Shown in pieces: positions 61,724 to 64,000 of a DNA stretch of 64,000 bases. A program made the translations under genes and the position numbers. This DNA is from JBEKYD01 sp049509915. GTDB taxonomy: Bacteria; Acidobacteriota; Terriglobia; Bryobacterales; Bryobacteraceae. Below the pieces are notes generated by a model. It worked only from the letters and a program-made list of their open reading frames with translations, was not told the origin of the DNA and ran no database searches. How positions within the stretch are numbered: position 1 is the stretch's first letter; each line of letters starts with the position of its first letter. The stretch lies in NCBI GenBank assembly GCA_049509915.1, contig JBEKZL010000001.1:1-64000 (forward strand). Direction: 5' to 3'.

Positions 61724-63298
61724 TCATCCCAATGCAACCTGCATGACCTTGCCGTCCGATGCGGTTGTCCTCACCTGAAAACGAAGCGACGAGTGTATCA
61801 AGGTGCAAAGCCAGTCGAAGGCAAGACTGTTGATCATCTCTTCGGTGCAGCGCCAGCGCCAATTGCCTTCGCTGCGCCCCGGAACGTTCATGCGCGCCTC
61901 ATTTCCGAGGCTCAACAAATCCTGCAGCGGAGCGATCGCCAGAGCGGCCACCGACGACCAGGCCACGTCGATGAGAGCCGGCCCCGCCTCGCTGCTGTTG
62001 CCCGCCGGCCGGTTCAGGTAGGTCCAGACATTGCGCCGCAGGTCATCCGTCAGATCCTCGAACCAGCCTCGGGTGGTTGGGTTGTCGTGGGTACCGGTGT
62101 AGACCACCGTGTTGGGAACGTAGTTGCGAGGCAGGTGCGGATTGTCGAGGTGACCGTCGAAGGCGAACTGCAAAACTCGCATGCCCGGCAGGTGGAATCG
62201 GTCGCGGAGGGCATATACATCTGGTGTCACGATTCCCAAATCTTCGGCGATAAACGGTAGCGAGCCCAACTCTCGCTCGACGGTGCTGAAGAACTCCGGC
62301 CCGGGACCGGGTTTCCAGGTGCCCGCTTCCGCGGTGGCCGCGCCGGCGGGCACATGCCATGCCGCCGTGAAACCGCGGAAATGATCCAGACGAATTACGT
62401 CGACGTGGCAGAGCAGCGACCGCAGACGATGGATCCACCAAGCGTAGCCGGCTTGGCGAAGAGCGTCCTAGTTGTAAACAGGATTGCCCCACAGTTGCCC
62501 CGTGGCACTAAAATAGTCAGGCGGCACGCCAGCAACGAACAGCGGCCGTCGCCGTTCGTCGAGAAGAAACAGTTCCGGATTGGCCCACACGTCACTGGAA
62601 TCGGGAGAGACGAAAAATGGCAGGTCGCCGATCAACTTCAGGCCCGCGCTGTGAGCGTAAGCCTTGAGCCGTTCGGCCTGACGGAAGAGCAGGAACTGCG
62701 CAAAGCAGGCCAGTCCTACGCGATCGGCCAGTTCGCGGCGCGCACGAGAGAGCGCCGCCGGCTGGCGCTCGACTAACTCCACCGGCCATTCGAGATAGTA
62801 GGAGTTATTGAACCGGGCTTTCAGTGCTCTGAAAAGTGCGTAGTCATCCAGCCAGTGGCAGTGTTCATGACAAAACTGCTCATAGGCGGGGCGCAGATCG
62901 GAGCGGGCCCCTGCATGGAAGTGAGCCCAAGCTGTTTCCAGAAGCTGGTGCTTGAAGGGAATGACACGGTTATAATCAATTTGATTTTGCGGAAAGGCAA
63001 ACGCCTGGCAGTCGCTCGCCTGCAGGAGTCCGTCTTCAACCAGCCAGTCGGGACTGATCACCAGCGCGTTCCCGGCGAATGAGCACAGGGGCTGATAGGG
63101 TGAATTGCCATAACCGGTGGGCCCCAGCGGCAGCGCCTGCCACCAGCTTTGGTCGGCCTTTCGCAGGCGGTCCACCCACGCGAGCGCAGCGGGCCCGAGG
63201 TCGCCAATTCCATAACGGGACGGAAGCGACGTAACGTGCAGCAGCAGGCCGGAGGCCCGGTAGGCGGAAGGAAACAGCGGGAGACCGGCGCCGTTCAC
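61724..63298 (-). CDS. malQ: 4-alpha-glucanotransferase with in-frame amber codon
   Basis: From ATG 63298, ASGLLLHVTSLPSRYGIGDL, WWQALPLGPTGYGNSPYQPL and LIGDLPFFVSPDSSDVWANP are the N-terminal GH77 motifs. GQLWGNPVYN is followed by TAG at 62470-62468, where family members have Trp (TGG). Without that stop the frame continues: DALRQAGYAWWIHRLRSLLC, VDVIRLDHFRGF with the nucleophile Asp, FIAEDLGIVTPDVYALRD, then YTGTHDNPTTRGW, to 61724. It is otherwise intact, about 524 codons. The stop would remove the whole active site unless it is suppressed or is a read error. Confidence 0.85.
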
Positions 63299-63999
63299 AT
63301 TGGGCCTTTCGAGCCATTCAGGGCACGATCCACAATTCCTTCGGCCTCGTTCAGGATGGCGTCGAGATGCGCCTGGCCCTGGAAGCTTTCCGCGTAAATC
63401 TTATAGATGTCTTCTGTGCCCGAGGGCCGCGCCGCAAACCAGCCGTTCGCGGTCACCACTTTCAAACCACTGATCGGGGCATCGCCGCCGGGAGCACGCG
63501 TCAGTTTGCCGACGATGGGCTCCCCCGCCAAAGTCTGCGCGCCGACGGCTTCGGGGGTCAAAGTTCGCAACCTGGTTTTCTGTTCCGGAGTGGCGGGCGC
63601 ATCCAGGCGGGTGTACCAAGGTGTGCCGAACTCTGCGGTCAACTCGCGGTAGTGCTCGCCCGGATCTTTTCCGGTTCGCGCGGTGATCTCCGCCGCGAGC
63701 AGGTCCATGATCAGGCCGTCTTTATCGGTGGTCCACACCGTGCCATCGTGCCGCAGGAAACTCGCTCCAGCGCTCTCTTCGCCGCCGAAACAGCACCCGC
63801 CGTCGAACAGACCGGCAACGAACCACTTGAAGCCCACCGGGACCTCGTATAACCGCCGGCCGAGGCTCTGCACGACTCTGTCGATCATGCTGCTGCTCAC
63901 CACAGTCTTACCAACGGCGGCTCGCTCCGGCCATCGGGATCGATGCGTCAACAGATAGCGGATGGCCACGGCAAGGTACTGATTGGGATTCATCAAACC
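63295..63999 (-). CDS. pgm: Phosphoglucomutase, C-terminal part
   Basis: The gene runs off the right edge. The visible 234 residues include NPNQYLAVAIRYLLTHR, GGEESAGASFLRHDGTVWTT, KDGLIMDLLAAEITARTGKD and the phosphate-binding ARPSGTEDIYKIYAESF, as in alpha-D-glucose-specific phosphoglucomutases. It links glucose-1-phosphate from glycogen to glucose-6-phosphate. Its stop overlaps the malQ start. Confidence 0.93.
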   Translation of the reverse strand, partial: GLMNPNQYLAVAIRYLLTHRSRWPERAAVGKTVVSSSMIDRVVQSLGRRLYEVPVGFKWFVAGLFDGGCCFGGEESAGASFLRHDGTVWTTDKDGLIMDLLAAEITARTGKDPGEHYRELTAEFGTPWYTRLDAPATPEQKTRLRTLTPEAVGAQTLAGEPIVGKLTRAPGGDAPISGLKVVTANGWFAARPSGTEDIYKIYAESFQGQAHLDAILNEAEGIVDRALNGSKGPM

Positions 64000-64000
64000 G

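Overview
The window looks like a metagenome-style contig with two or three different sequence sources. From about 10.1 kb to the right end it reads as a chromosome of a diderm soil bacterium of the Acidobacteriota (Bryobacterales/Solibacter type). The reasons are an acidobacterial VWFA-related protein beside a class D sortase, the DUF3300/DUF2950 pair, a caa3 oxidase/Rieske/cytochrome b cluster, and a very large sigma-54-linked regulator. The first 5 kb instead reads like Patescibacteria (CPR): prepilin N-termini joined to LamG domains, an RHS-core remnant with a toxin-like ORF, and a cohesin-like secreted protein. No rRNA, complete tRNA or CRISPR array was seen.

Layout. 0-5 kb: RHS remnant, toxin-like gene, two prepilin-LamG paralogues (one decayed), cohesin-like protein. 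5-10.1 kb: an 18-nt tRNA-Arg 3'-end remnant, a small membrane protein, a 1270-residue NACHT-HEAT-TOPRIM protein (the best candidate for an undescribed defence protein) and a convergent unknown beta-rich ORF. 10.1-17.3 kb: a broken MOSC gene, a DedA-rhodanese fusion, then one overlapping operon of ECF sigma factor, SpoIIE phosphatase, HATPase anti-sigma kinase, STAS protein, MlaE, MlaF, MlaD and lipoprotein. 17.3-22.6 kb: a deletion junction joining a beheaded DUF3300 gene to a truncated L,D-transpeptidase, DUF2950, then sortase, VWFA protein and an LPKTA-anchored protein. 23-30.7 kb: aerobic respiratory cluster. 30.8-32.7 kb: a scar of an epimerase pseudogene, a duplicated regulator tail and half an IS4-type transposase. 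32.8-40.9 kb: sigma-54 activators, including a 2047-residue pseudokinase-ATPase-GAF-PAS-PAS-AAA-HTH protein, a STAS protein and a tandem operator. 41.3-46.1 kb: redox and stress genes, several frameshifted, and a sugar-phosphate nucleotidyltransferase. 46.2-52.1 kb: complete RND tripartite efflux operon. 52.3-64 kb: transaldolase remnant, pgi, then gnd-zwf-pgl-rpiB-glgX, facing malQ (with an in-frame amber codon) and pgm.

The central-carbon block couples the oxidative pentose phosphate pathway to glycogen turnover: GlgX and MalQ release glucose units, Pgm and Pgi move them to glucose-6-phosphate, and Zwf, Pgl and Gnd oxidise it. The respiratory block carries quinol electrons through Rieske/cytochrome b and cytochrome c to a caa3-type oxidase. 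Many ORFs in the acidobacterial part carry single-base frameshifts or short deletions. This could be real decay or assembly/read error, and raw reads are needed to tell them apart.
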